A DNA stretch of 64,000 nt. Origin: Galbula dea (Eukaryota; Chordata; Aves; Piciformes; Galbulidae). Below the pieces are notes generated by a model, which searched no databases, was not told the DNA's origin, and saw only the letters and a program-made list of their open reading frames with translations. Shown here in pieces: positions 24,127 through 38,700 of the stretch; the stretch's first letter is position 1, and each line of letters opens with the position of its first letter. Location: contig VWZX01004903.1 in NCBI GenBank assembly GCA_013399015.1, positions 807,716-871,715 of the forward strand, read 5' to 3'. Position numbers and translations under genes: made by a program.

Positions 24127-27100
24127 CTAGGAAAGGAAAATAACATGCCGAAAGGATCACTGGCTTTCTTACAAGTGGTATTTGTGCATTATCAAATTCT
24201 AATTAATGAGACTGGCAAAAATTAGCCAAATAGCAATTCTGCATATACACACACACTCAGCCCTCCCCCTCTTGACACACAGTGCACACAGTTTTCTGCA
24301 AGCATGTATGCAACACACTCCCACGGTTTTTTACATTTTGAACACTTCTGTTGTCCATAAAAAATGGTGAGCACATTGAAGTTCTAATCCTTTTAACATA
24401 TAACTTTAGACATGCATTTAATCCCATGAAACATCATTCATATCAAAATTCCTGTCCTTTTGGAGGGCTATGCCTGCAAACCCCAGAAAGCTAAAACTAG
24501 CACAGACAGAGGTAAATCGGGACTGCTTGCTTATTCACTCTCGATACAGGAGTTGGCCAGCAATAAACAGCATTGTTGCCTGACAGGTTCCAACAAACAA
24601 AAAACAGCTATTCTCCTTATAACATACCGTATGTCTATACAGGATCTCCTGCTGCTAGAAGCTATCACTGCATTCAGAAAGCAACTGAACAAATTAAATC
24701 CACTGAGGGATATTTAATATAAAGGCTCCACCTCTGACTGAGGAAATTCTCTGAACTTCAGACTGGAAGCTGGGAAGGCATTTTGGGGAAGTATCACATT
24801 ATGCTCACCCTATTACTTCACTTGCCCACTGTTGGTGGTATGTTACTGGAATAAATAAACTTTGGTTTACGTTCCAGCAATTATTCTTACGATTAAATGA
24901 TTGTTTGGGTTTGTTTGTATGTTTATTTTTTTATTGGGGTTTGTTTGGTTGGTTTGGGGTTTGGTTTGGTTTTGTTTGTTGTTTTTTTTTTAATTTATGG
25001 GAAGAAGCACATAATTAACAAGTATGTCCATGGAAGCCTCTATCTAGGAGTAAACAAATCACTATGACCGGGGGAAAAAAAAGCTTCCACAAACACCATA
25101 ATTTATTGGGCCTCCTATAGTACACATTAAGCAGAAGCAACCCCAAAAGAGCTTCCACACTACTCAGACAGTTCTCACTGCCTTCACAAACTGGAAGAAC
25201 AGCTGCAGAGTTTTCTTCCTCCCTTGATATGCCTAATAACTTACAATATTAGAACTTAACGTATTGTCTGGATAGCCTTCTGACAGGTCATCTGTTTGAA
25301 ACTATGTGCATCTTCTAACCATTTCTCAACACAGAACACACCTGCTTCATGATGACATTAAAATGTTTAACATCCTTTGCAAAAGCACCTTCAGCAACTC
25401 TGAAGCTCTTCCTTTATGCTTTTCAGTAGCTTTGCTAATTCTTCCTGGATCTTCTTATAGCATTAGAGGGTGAGGGATGTGGGAAACAACCAAAAAAACA
25501 AACAAAAAAACCCCAACACTTTGCAATCCACCTTTCTAATGTGTCAAATTTGGTTCATTCACCGTCCCAGTACTATTAGCTATAACTACTGAAAAAATCT
25601 GCAATTATTGCAACTACAGATTGCAATGTCATCACTATGATTAGTCAAAAGCAACATAGATTGCATATTCAAACCTGCTCTCAGAGCTTCCTTCCTGCTT
25701 TTTATAAAAAACCTAAGGATTTTATAATTATACTCCTTTAATTTTTCAGATTACTAATTTACATGCACGGGACTAGGAAGTGCAGAAGTTAAGCAAGAAA
25801 GTAAGCCTACCACTATTTAACACTTGGTCCATTAGCCCTTACAGAAACATTGTAAGCTGTGTATGATGTACAGGGTTTTCATATTTTAACAATACAAAAA
25901 CTATGTCACTGGACATTTCCCTTCCTTAGCAAGAAGGTCTTAATATTTTAAAATGAGATCACTAATTCTGAAGATCATAGTCAGATTGCTGAATTGAAAA
26001 GAAACAAAATCTGTAACAGACTCGCTATTTGAGTCTTAACTCTGTAAGTATGTTTTGACTACTGGAGTTATAAAAGCCATCATATTGTTTCTAGCAGCCA
26101 GTAAATAAAATACAGTAGTACTGACAGGAAAAACCATAAGCCTGCAATAAGTCCCAAACATTTGGAGGATAGACTGCTGGAAATCATGAATGACTGCAAG
26201 AAATAATTGCTAGCATGTAATACAAATATGGAAAGCAAAACAATCTCCTGCAGAAGAAGCAGGTGGGGGACACTGTAAGCAACAGGCACAACGCACTAGC
26301 AGAGATGAGCAGCTTGCTATGCAACACCTCAGACAACCTGCATGGAAAACAGGACTGAAAAACATCCAAAAACCTCAAGCCTGAAATTTGACTCAAATAA
26401 GTAAAACATTTTGCAAAGAGAACTGTAATTTATCTGCAGAACACGAGACCAAATCTTGTACATATACATTTATCTTTCTCTACTTAAAAGAATTTCATAT
26501 AGTAAATAAAATCCTGAAGACCTGAAAAGACTAAAACCTATAAAGCTATAATCAAAGGTGAAACAAGAGTATTCATTCTCGTGTTTTTACCAGCTGTATT
26601 ATCAGTAACTTTACTGCACAAGTAGATCCTCAAGAAATTTACCTGTGAAAAGCATGAGAAGTCTTGTTTACCTCCAGCAGGCTACTTCATGCATTTTCAA
26701 TCTTGGCCTGTGGATAACTGATTTTGTTTTCTAAACTGAACTTTATCATCTAAAAATCAATTTCAGACTATTTGTTAAGTCATTAAACAGGAAGCCTTCC
26801 TTCAGAGTTACTTTGTTACTTGTTACAGTATACTATAATCCCAAGCTTCAATACAATGGCCAAGAAAATTCATTGCTTTGACACTGTAGCAAAATGGCAT
26901 CCTCCAAGGCTTTAGGTTTTACTAATCCCTGGAAGTACACTTGCAAAAACCATTCTTCCACATGGTGTCTGGACTGCTGGCTTTTTTCAGCTTCTGATTT
27001 TGTACTTTTAACTAAAATACATATCTACTTACAGTCACCGAATCAGTTTACTCAAAATATCTTTTCCCAACATACTGCAAGCAGTGAACTCAAGTAGTGA

Positions 27101-30100
27101 CAAACCTCCACTATTACTGTAATAAAATAAACCATAGAGTAATATATCCTTTTTGGCTACAAGTCTTAAAATATAAATGTTGGTCACCACAATTACTGCA
27201 AAATCTCCTTCCCCTCTCTCCAGTCCAGAATCTCAGTTGTAAGGCAGGAATGATGAGCTGACTGTGCCTGAGACACTGCACAATGATAGTGCATATTCCA
27301 CAGTAATTTCAAACCCCTTGTGTTCCTTTGAGCCTTGTCATCGAACAGCACACCTTTCTTTGGGAGAAGGCGAATTAATTTTGCTATACAGGATAAAAAC
27401 TGTTACACAGGAGGGTATTTTTCCAGGACTGAAACTAGGACTATGGTGGATGCTACTTAGTTGTAGCATTATTCTTTTAACACCTGCAGGAATATCCATT
27501 TCAATAACCTGAAATTCATTTGTCAACCCCCCTAGTAATAATAAAATTTCCAATGTAGAAGAGCCCAACAGTACTGTGGGAAGAGCCACTAGGATTCCAA
27601 AGTCAGACTATCACTAGAGAGATAGTAGTTTTTTATTATCTGGCACAGACCAGCTAACAAGCAGAGCAGACTTATGACTGAGCTTGAGGGACCTCCTGTT
27701 GCATCCCCAAGCTGCAAAATTGTTTGGCTGCTTATTGTTCTTAACCTCCTCAGTGCATTTAGCACAATGACAGTCTTTAGCCTGGAGCTTAGCCTGACAT
27801 TGGAGCAGTGGGGCACACTTTCTTTAACTTTAGCAGGTTTTTCAGCTATGAAATAAATAATTGCCACTCAAGTCACAAGGAAATAGAAAGACAGAAATAT
27901 GACAGGCAAGTATTTTGCATTGTTAGCCAGTGGAAAAAGAAATTTTCATAGAGGAAATTTTGGATGAGAAAAACCACAAACTATTTTTATTCTGACTAGG
28001 AGACATTCTTGAAGCCCTTTTTCAGTGTTATTCTCAAGACCTTCTGCTGACAACTAACACCACCATTGTGGACATGCTGACTCATTCAGCCTTCACATCT
28101 GGGTAGGAGGTTGGCTACGGACTTAGATGTACACGTCAATCAAAGGGAAGATTAAAAAACTTCATCTATCATGAAAACAACATGATACTAATATTGGCTG
28201 ACAAGAATTTAAGAGTATTGATTGAGGGTGGCTAGCAAGCCCCAGCTTTGAATTCCCTAAAGCAGAACAGCTTTCAGTAAATGCTGAGTACTCACCCTGA
28301 ATACCAGATGTTCTTAAGGAATATTAAAAATTGAGATATCCATAGTTTTTTTAACATTTGAAAATCTCAGCTTGTGACCACTGCTGAAGCAATAGTTTGT
28401 GAAAATGCATCTTAAGACTATTATGATTCACAAATAAAAAGTTTTTTAAGAAAAATATTACTCATCTGTCCATCTACAGATGCATCTTTCTGCCACACTA
28501 TTCTTTTATGACGTAGATTTGACACACTACTAACAGGTCTTACAGAGTTCAAAACTTAGAAGTGGCACATTTAAAACTCATTAAAATTTACCAACAGAAA
28601 GTTTATCTAAAATGTCTTGTATTCTGTAATGAAAGTATTCACACTCTTGTATATGAGGATGCAGAGATCAACACTCAGTGACATTTTTCGTTCAGAAAAT
28701 TCTTTTCTTATAAATATGAAATGAGTTTTACTATTCAGTGATCCCTGATTTTTACTGCTTACTGATTAAAGGTTTGGGATCTCCATTTCCAGTACACATG
28801 GTACATTTAGGACAGTATCCCAGTATGACAGAGAACACTTGTTAACTTCTGTATATTTTGCAAGTAACTGGTTTATCCAAGGTACAGAAGCATCTGCTTT
28901 GAAATAAAGACAACATAACATGTTATGTTTTGCATCTGTTTTCAACACTAGAAACTATACAAATGTAAGTAAAAGATGGAACCTCTTTCCCCATCCAAAC
29001 TCTCAGACCTTCTATCTGGCCCAGACTTTGATATTTGCCCCTTGGCTGGGAATCCGCATATCCAACTTCACACTTAGCTGCAGTGAAGTAGCCCTGCAGG
29101 CAGGCCAACTTCAACGAACCACTAGTGGTATCATCATTAAAATCCTGCTGAAGGTCACCATGGAAACCGCCTGCTGAGGCTTCACTGCTGCACTCGGCAT
29201 CTCCTAATCAGCTACCATGTGAAATGCAAATTCAGACAGTCTGAAAATTAGTCAAGAAGAATAGAGGATGAGGATGCAGATATGTGAAATATTCATGTGC
29301 TTCATGGAAAAAGGAAGACAGCATGAATGACACAACAAAGAAAGGCCCTTGACATTCTTGCTATCATTTTGCATTATTGTTCACACCCTACTGTATTTCT
29401 AGGTCTCCAGTTCTGAAGTTGGTTATATGAACTGCCATATTTATAGTCTACAATAAATAATAATTAAAAACGGCCAAGGTAAAATGACTAGAAAACCCAC
29501 AAAGAGGTATAGTGGATAAATTACCCAACAGATTGCTACTTCATTCTTTGTAATGTCACTGAATTATCTTTTTTAAGTCCAGTTTGTTTCATAATAGGGG
29601 AAAAAATGTCACTATAAATACAAAAGAAAATAAAATACCAGGTAGTAATCTTTTGTTAATAGACCAATCACTGTTTTTGAATCCCCAAAATTTTGAGGTT
29701 CGGAGTTACAGCCCTACCAATTACTCTATAATTAAGTTGTGTAATGCTTTGTTTCTAAGGCTTATTTCAATGCTTGTGTTTATTTGTTTTCAAAGTAATC
29801 TTTAATTCATGTAGGCTGAATTCAATTAGAATAGGTTAGAATACATGTTCTTTTGTTTAGAGCTTCTATCAGTTTGCTCTGTTCTTTTCAAAGTTGGAAA
29901 GTATTTCAAAACTGGCATTTCAGAACATTTGCAAGCAAATATTTACATTTTTTCATTCTGTTACACTAAGAAAAATATTTATTTCGTTTCTTTTCATTTT
30001 AGAGCTTTAAAAAAACAAGTACCCCTCTTAAATGCATTGATGACAATAAAGAACTTTTACTTCTCAGTGCACAACAAACGCTGCTGAGATATGCACAAGT

Positions 30101-32672
30101 ATATTGTTCAAATTCAATTCTATTATGTCTGTCTATTTCTCTGAAATTCACTGCTAGTGTTGTCAAGAGCCACTCTTTCTTGCAAAAGAACTGCTGTTCA
30201 ATTGCATCGAACACCATGTCACAGTTTTATAATGCAGACAAATGGGAACTAGACAATTAATTTTTAATAGTGAGTTACATTACACCTGGTTTAATACAAG
30301 CCCCTAGAGAAACAATGCTAGTGTGCTAATTTACTGTGCAACATAAACTTGTATAGTTGAGCTTTTAGAAGAGCATACTACAGATGTATGACTCAGTCCC
30401 ACTCTGGCATGCAGAATGTATGATTGTGCATTCTGGGAAAACGTTTTGTCACACCTGCAAGAAAGCTCAATGAAATTAAGAAACTAACAATATGATGTTT
30501 CCATCATTAAGCCCTCCAAATATAAAATCATATCAGAGACTTGTTTTGACAGGAACATTTGAGCGAGTTCAACAAGCGATGGGCATGATCTGCAAATAAC
30601 AAAATAATACATGTTCACCTACCTCCCTGGAAGTGTGCCAGCTCACATATACTGAGGATCTAGCCCATGAAAAGGAAAACTACTTACTTCCTCTGAATAG
30701 TGATCTGAAGGGAGAGGTGGGTAGTCACACTGTTCTATCTTCTTGCACAGGGAGTACAAGTTCATTTTATCACCATAAAAAGGACTCTGCAGTGCAGCCA
30801 TCTGTTAAAGAAAATGTACATTTTTGTGGTTTTAAGTTGGTTTTCACAAAATCTGTAATACTAACAAATCAAAAGTGACTTCTAACAACTTTTAATTACC
30901 TGCTTAGACATGTCACAGAGCTAAAAACAGAAGTTCCAAAACTATCACTGTAACCAGTCATACAGTCATACCTGTTACAATCAGTATATTGCAATATTTG
31001 ACTTGCATATCATTAGAGTTTTGTTAATAAGAGTATGAGGAAAAATTGACTCATTTTCAATTCTGCTGTGAGTGTGGAGGGTCCTTGCACCACAACGGAG
31101 ACAAAAGAAAAACCCAAACCCCAGAATGCAACTGTTCTCTGAAGACCTTTTGGAAGAAAGCATATCATTCATTTGAAAGCATTATCTGATCTAAAGCAAT
31201 ACTGTATTTTGAAAATGTTGGATAACAGCAGTAGATTTGGTAAGTTTCCATACCTATTACACTAGACTCCAACACAGCTGGGCACTTTTTTTGAAAAACA
31301 AGAAAACTACAAGTAACATCTATACTTCCAAAAAAAGCCAAACCCCAAAACTTAATTATTCAGTATGTTATTTGAAAATACTTCAGAAAAAAAATAAAAT
31401 CCCAAAACATCATCAGAAGTGCAGGACTGGCACCCTTGACTGTAATTTACTATTGTAATACAAAAATAAGAATCTGTTGGAGAGCACTTACATAAATGAT
31501 CAGCTTAAAACCAGCATTAGTAAACCTACATTTTATTTCCAGACAATGTTACAACTTGACATTTAAGGCAGAAACAAATGCCATGGTTTGCAGGCTTACA
31601 AATTTAAAAATTCATTTAGAATCTTTCCATTCTGTTCAAAGCCTTTTAAGTCTTTGAACCGCAGCAGCACAAATGCTGCTTTGAGTGCAGTACTGCCCCA
31701 AAGTCAGTCACCCTTTTCTACATGTGCTAATAAGTTTGATTTTGGAAGGACAATGTGTACATTCCCCAGACAGGCAGAGTGTGTGTGAAACACGCTAGTC
31801 CACGCTGTGCTACTCAGTGAGCTTCAGCAGGGACAGGACAAGCTGAAAATGGCTCTCATCTGTCTTGTGGTCTTCCAGATAGCAGTTTAACTCTTTCATG
31901 TCTAAGCACCATTATCACAGGAGGAAAACGTCTGAAGAGAATTACCAAAATTTTCTTACACTTACTTTATATCTTACAAAAGTGCTCTCACATAGTTCAG
32001 TACTTTTTCACGTTATCTTCAAATAAGAAAAAAAACCTTAAAGCTCCCAAAACAAATACCAACTCCCAAAAATTCTGTAATTGTATTACCAAAATAATGT
32101 TAAATTTTTTTGATTTACATGACACGGTCTCTTACCTTAAAAAGATTAAAAATGCAAGCTAAAGATCAAAAAAAGAAAAGAAAAAAAAGAAAAATCAACT
32201 GCGGGGTCTGTATGCATGCAGAAACTCTAAATAAATGCATAGATACTCATTTTCATACTTAGGTGTTCATTAAAAAGTACTTTTGTTTGAATGCTGTGGA
32301 GTGTTAAAAAAATTCTGAATGTCCCCTAAGGAGTTAAAACAGGAATACTATATTTTCATGCATCTCCTGCTTTGACAGATGAAAAATGTCAACTGTCCTG
32401 TTTTTATTTTCAAGCTTTTGCACTATTCATCTGGTTCATTAGTGCATCTCGCTGCTGCCCCTGACAGCTGCTCGCCCTCTCCTCCCAGCAGCTGAATTTT
32501 TCAGGCTAATTTGATCCTCCACACTGAGACGATCGCTAGAATGATTGACTTGCTCCCTGACCTCCAGGGTCTGACTTTCCTGATTAGTATTCTGGGGGTG
32601 TCTGAGGGACGAAAGCCCACTGTCTGTCTTCGGGGCTGGTGGCAGCTCGCTCTCTCTCTCTGTTATTTTTCT

Positions 32673-32705
<33 letters not shown>

Positions 32706-35700
32706 AACTGTAAGCCACCAACCTACAACCCTGTAAGGATGCAATTGCTACGCTGAACAATAAAAGGAAATGTGTAAGACCTACTTTTCCATGTAAAGGT
32801 CCATGTAGCAAAAGCACAGCATCTTGATTTTAATTAGTAAAGTCTACTTTGTTGCATATCAATTAAAACTCCAGTGGTAGTGTTTTTGAGGTTTCAGAAA
32901 TACCTGAGGCTCTAAAAAAAAAAATCAGGCTTTAAAATACCCTTTCAAAAATCTTACTAGCCACATAGTTAACATGGAATAAGAGACTGTAATATAGGTT
33001 AGAAATCTTATTTTTTTTAAAACAACATATATCATAGCAAATTAGCCTAAGCTCAAATTAAAACATAACTGAAGAGTTTAGCAGCAATTAAGCATTTATT
33101 GAGAAGTGATAAACATGTCACAGATTTTCTCCAATTAAGCTGGAGAGATTCCAGAGCACCTATCAACATGAAATCAATATAATAAAACATGCTAAAATGT
33201 AGGCAATAGACATATCACAAAAAGACACCCCGAACAAAACTGCAGAGATAATAAAAATGCCATGCATTAGTCCACAGATGGCTTGAAGAACCATAAGTAA
33301 TCACTTCCAAATATTAAAAAAATGCTAAGGATATATTTTGAGGCTATAGCTAAGATTTTAAAATTACATCTCAACCATCAACAAAAAAAAAATCATCACA
33401 CAACAAGCATCTGTTATGTTGTAGGATTGACAAAATGGGATAAATGTACCTTGAAAAAAGATTAAAAGCTATAGTTGAAGACAATGACATATATGATAGC
33501 TATAAAATATAGAGCAATGGTAAGTATCCTAATGATGACTTTACTCTTACAAAAGGAAAACACCAAACACACCACTATACCAACTTAAATACCATTCTGG
33601 CAAAACTTCTAAAATAAATACAGAATTAAATTAAAAGATGCTGAGTTAATCACCAGAATTGAGATATTTAGCTGTTTTACCAGATCAAAGAAAAACTGAA
33701 TATTCACGTAGGCTTTTAATATACAGTACCAGCATCAAAACAGCAAGCTCAATAATAAAAACACAATCTTTAAAAAGTGCTATTGATTTCTATCCAGCAA
33801 CGTCATTTCATATATTACTGAACACAAGTGAACCTTATATCATATTTATCTTATATAATAATTCAAGGGGTTTGTTTGTTTCCAGATTTAAAAAATCCTC
33901 AAGAAAACCAATGGGGAGAAAAGATGTAGAAATAGTGAAAAATCCTAATCTACCTTTGTGCTACCTTGAGGCTCCAGCTTGCCCAAGTATGTAAAGTGCT
34001 GGCAGTTGCCATAGTTAGTATTAAGGAATACCAATATGAAATTAAGTTTCAATCCAGGATTTCAACTTCTAAGTGTTTGCTATGAGGTACTGGGCTTCAT
34101 TCCTGTGAATTGTCCCCAAGAGTTAAAAGCAATAGCTACATATAGATCTGTAAATGCTGCAGAATTGCCATACAGCTATTTGTCCTTTTAATATTTAAAG
34201 CAACATGTTAGTGGTAGAAAGTAAACTCCTTCTACTAGAGAAGAATCCACCTAGCACTAACATACAATTTTAACAGGCTGACAATGTTTTTTACAAAATC
34301 CTAAACGCTCAGAAGGTGTTGATCCTGTTGAGTACGTGTTAAATGAGTTCTGCTGACTCATACTGCTTGTAGGTAAATGAAAAGTGAGTTGGGTATACCA
34401 GTTTTTATCTGGAACATGACTAAGAAAGACTTCGCTGGTATTGCTGATGGAATGAATTTTTTTTTACAGCGTCCTTCAGCACAAGTGTTTAGTCTTCTGA
34501 CCAACAAATGGTATGGAAAGAACTTTGAAATACTTAGTTGCACTAGTCATCTACATTTTATTTGACCTGTATCTTTATTTTTGCAGAATATGGTCTCATT
34601 TAAAATTGTGTCGCCTAACAATCTTTACTGCATAAATGCAGAAGTTAACCATTACAGGTTAACCAACCAGAGGAGAGGGAAGAGTAGAAAAATTACATGT
34701 GTCTGTGCAGCAGAAGTCATTATCTTGAAAGTTAATCCATGCTAGTAGAAATAAGTACACAGTAAGCTCTCATCACCTTTTTTCTTTTTAAATTTTTTTT
34801 CTTAGGTTTTAAACAATTTTAAAGAAATTAAACTTGCATTCAAATAACTATACTGCAGTATTTGAAACTATTAGTTGCATATTTGAGTTAGTCCTACTAT
34901 TTCTCAATGCATTTATAACCAAATAATACAATTAGCAGAGGCCATTATAACAATTCTGCATGTGCTTGCCATTATTCATTTATTAATCCTTCAGTTATTC
35001 CCAATCTTCAACAAGCTGTTGTAAAATCTTTGTAGCAAGGCCAGTAAAAGGCAAGTCTTGAGCAACACACAAATAAAAGTATTTCATAGGCTGAAGAAAT
35101 GTAAGAGTTCTCATAGCTATTATTAAAGATAGACATTTAATGACTGAAAAGTAGCTTTTTCACAATGCTACATGCTTTTCTAAACAACAAATACACTGAA
35201 ATAGATCCTAAAACAGTATTCAATACATTTGGGGGGTGAGGATGGGGGAAACAGTGTTATTAAGTTCACTGGATATATCAATATTACCTCATACAGCAGA
35301 CAGCCTAGAGACCAGATGTCAGATTTGAAGTTGTAACCATTTTCGTGTATTCTCTCTGGAGACATATAATAAGGTGTACCAACTGCAATAAATACACAAG
35401 TATTTTGAATGAAAATTTCTATTGTTATATAGGAGTAAAAACTACAGTTTTCCTGGCTGAAAAACATTTTTCATCTTCTATATCTCATTTTGCTACACAT
35501 ATAATTTCAATTCATACCTATGGCTCTTCAGTTTAATAGAAATATACATAAGATATTTATTTTATCCAATGCAGCTTTATTTTCACTGCTGATACGTAAT
35601 TACCAGAATTACTCAGAGAGCACTGCCTACTTTTGATCTTAAGGAAGCTCAAAAGTAATTATTTAATTCTGAAGGGAACTAAGAGAACACACTACACACA

Positions 35701-38700
35701 CATCCCTACTTCTTTCCAAACTGAAATTCTCTTCCACACCTCGAATATTTTTGTTTTCCAAATGAGTTGTCTGTTCTTCCTTACAAGAACATACCAATCT
35801 GAAAAAAAAACTTTGGAAACTAATAAACACAATTTAGTTTGGGTAACTGAAAATAAAATTGAGCCTGAAAACCAGAAACTTCAGCTTCCCAAAGAGGAAG
35901 GCAGGAAAACCAGCAAGTCCAGCAGAAGCCAAGGTTCCTATGAGTGACTTGGCCATCTGCTGCAGGACTAGACTCTGGGAGGGCTTTTCAGCTCCCAAAT
36001 CTGTAGCTGTACTAGCTTAATCCTGCCCCAGAGCTGTGGGCTCTGGAGACATCTGATCTTGAAAAGCAGCATTTACTAGGACTGCCCCAGAGCAAATTTA
36101 CAATGGGTACTCCAGGACATCTCTCCCCTTGATTTTAATCAAGCCCTACCCATCTGTGTCGCAAGTTACTTGGAAGAGAGACGCTCAGAGATGTTTCAGC
36201 TCTGTAAACAAAGCCATTAAAAAATTAAAGTATCTGAGTGATGGATTCATACATGACAGATCAACAAAAGAAGAAATTATGAGGAGTAACACTAATGGCA
36301 ATTTTACTTCATTGTCTCTGAACTTTCTCCCTCTATCCCAAAATGACTGCCTAAGAGCCTGGAATATTTTCTTAAGCTCTGAATTCTGATGAAGAAAGCC
36401 AGCTGAATTCTGTCAGTTCAATACAGGTTGATGTTCTTTCAAAACCAAACATCTTGCAACACAGCCAGAGATTAAAATCAGCACTCTCACTGCAAATTAC
36501 AAAAATTAAGAGAATGAACCTCACACACAAAGTGCTCATATCACTTCTGACTTAGCCTCATCTATTCAGAATTCATCTCTGTATGGACACTGGAAACAGC
36601 AACATAGTGAATAAATAAGTAATTCTAAATCTGAATAATTAGATTAAAAGTTTTAATTAATCAAATCAATAACTTTAATCATTTCAAAAAGTTAAGGCTT
36701 TTAGGATTTTGCTTTGACAAGTTGCCCTATCTTCTGGAAGGGCTGGCATCTCAAACTACATCATAATTTCAGGGCAGCAGGGAAAGTTCTTTCCCACTTG
36801 AGAGGCCCAGCACAGATTGGGAAACCCAGTATCACCTTAACCCAGGTCAGATCACTGCTGCTGGTAACCCATAATTTCACCTGATCTCTTCATCTGATCT
36901 ATTCTTGGAAAACAATGTTGAACACAATATCCCAAACAAACATAAACTGAGAACAAGCTTCTCTAACAGATATGCAAGGAAAGACGTCCCATGTTGCATC
37001 CTACAATGGATTTGGCCCCCTAAGTATTTTGGGGAAGACTTCCAGCCCCAGGAAAGCAGAGTATACCCCAGAAGCTCCCTTAGCACTAGCCTAAGGAATC
37101 ACTGCAGCTCTGAACTAAGACTGCTAAAGATCAACAGCTTAAAAGGCGAAAGGCTGGGGAAAGGCAACTCAAAATTATGGGAGTACTGTGAAAAAGATTT
37201 ACTCTCATGGGATGTTTGTATTCACCCACAAGAGAGGAATGGTCAAGAGAGAGGGTCTTTTCCCTATGAAAGAACTGACATGCAGATGGGTGGACTGCAA
37301 CACCAAGATAGCTACTAGAATATCAAGGAACATCCTAATGTATCAACAGCAGTACTTTAGTTGCTGTTTAATGACAGCTATCCTAACATTGGACACTGTA
37401 ATTAAACAACATTTGGTATAACACAGTTTTCATATTTTTGTTACCCTTACTGTTGTACTATCCCCTTGAATTTAATTTTTTTTTCCCCTCTCCCCCCCAA
37501 GGACTCCAAGTACTTGTGACTTTGAACACCTCTGAAAATTTTTAGCTGTATTTTGCATCCATTAATTAAAGCACTGGTTTAGTATATTCTTATGCTTTGT
37601 TCGCAGATTTCATCTAACAACAACAAAGTTTAATAGTAATCTGGTTCTTCACTGGTTACAGCAGCATTGCCTTTGCTGCTCTGAGACATCACACAAGTAG
37701 CTGGCAGTGAGTAATGTGCCAGAAAGAGGCTTCACAGTATCCACAGGGGGCATCTGAAAACAGAGAGGTTTGAAGGTTCATAGTTTACCAAAAGCAAAGG
37801 TAATTTTAACCTGTAGCCCTGGGAAGCCTGTTGATATATTAGGGGTCTGATATGACTGTGAAAGATTGATGATAGTGAAAAGAACAAATGTTATCATTTT
37901 ACAGCATTTAGCCTAGTGTAACACCCTAACTGCAATACAACCTGAAGCCCCCAATGACAAACAAGTGAAGGAACTGAAATTACAGTTATGTTAGTCATCG
38001 GATCACAAAAACAACCTAAAGATCCTGACACCATTACTACTTGTAAACTGTTTTTAACAGAACATGACACAAACTATTCATTATTCTGACATTCAGGAAC
38101 TACTGAAGGCACTGTAAATATTCTTTAAAACAGTGAGCAAACTCAGTACTATGCTGCTGGTAAGCAACTACCAGTTGTTATTATATATTGTTTCCTTCCT
38201 GGATTCTTTTTCCTGCTAAGTGAAACACAGTATCATAATGCTATAAAGACATGTGACTTTATTTAATTATATGAAGACACAGAAGTGGGATAATAGAAGA
38301 CAAAGATGTAGCACATGTTTTTAAGATCAAAACCCGTAATTTAGCATTCTCTTTGCTGCATTTGTATAGCTCAGACAACCTGCAGGCCTTGAAAATGGCC
38401 TGGGTTAAATAAACTGCTTCCTCTGGATCTGCTGCTAACTCTGGAGCTCCTTCCATTTAAAGATCCTGCATAGGCATAAAGTGCTGCAAGCACTTTATGC
38501 AAGCTTTCAGCTATTGGGAGAGGCAATGAACATAATGGAAATGGTGGTTCTCAGAGGGTGGGAAGCTGGATCTGAAGGAACAAAGAAATTACTATAAGAA
38601 GAGAGTTATGATATAAAGAGTCCATCTTATTACCAGCACAAACACTTAATTCACAGTGCAGCTGAGTTCAAGAGGAGAGTGCATTCAACTTAAAAACCAA

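Larger units (their letters stand above)
24127..30687 (-). other. NEK7 intron (6,561 bp)
   Basis: Complete GT-AG intron before the terminal exon. It holds a T/G-rich low-complexity tract (24899-24992) and an A/C-rich tract near 25490-25516. A slightly more GC-rich patch at about 29010-29230 contains an RFX X-box-like site. No coding exon or dispersed repeat was recognised in the rest. Confidence 0.85.
30802..35287 (-). other. NEK7 intron (4,486 bp)
   Basis: Complete intron between residues 228 and 229. It contains a GC-richer patch (32440-32660) with homeodomain-cofactor-type motifs, followed by a CT repeat and 30 T. The remainder is AT-rich and featureless to the eye. Confidence 0.85.

Noticed and set aside
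32675..32704. Poly(A) tail of a minus-strand processed pseudogene
   Set aside because: No gene-like body, AATAAA signal or target duplication was found next to the T30 run.
32584..32817. Lysine-rich ORFs around 32439-32817
   Set aside because: They are translations of the T30/A30 homopolymer and have no other support.
38474..38500. MicroRNA precursor
   Set aside because: A 12-bp stem with a 3-nt loop and no extended pairing outside is too short for Drosha/Dicer processing.
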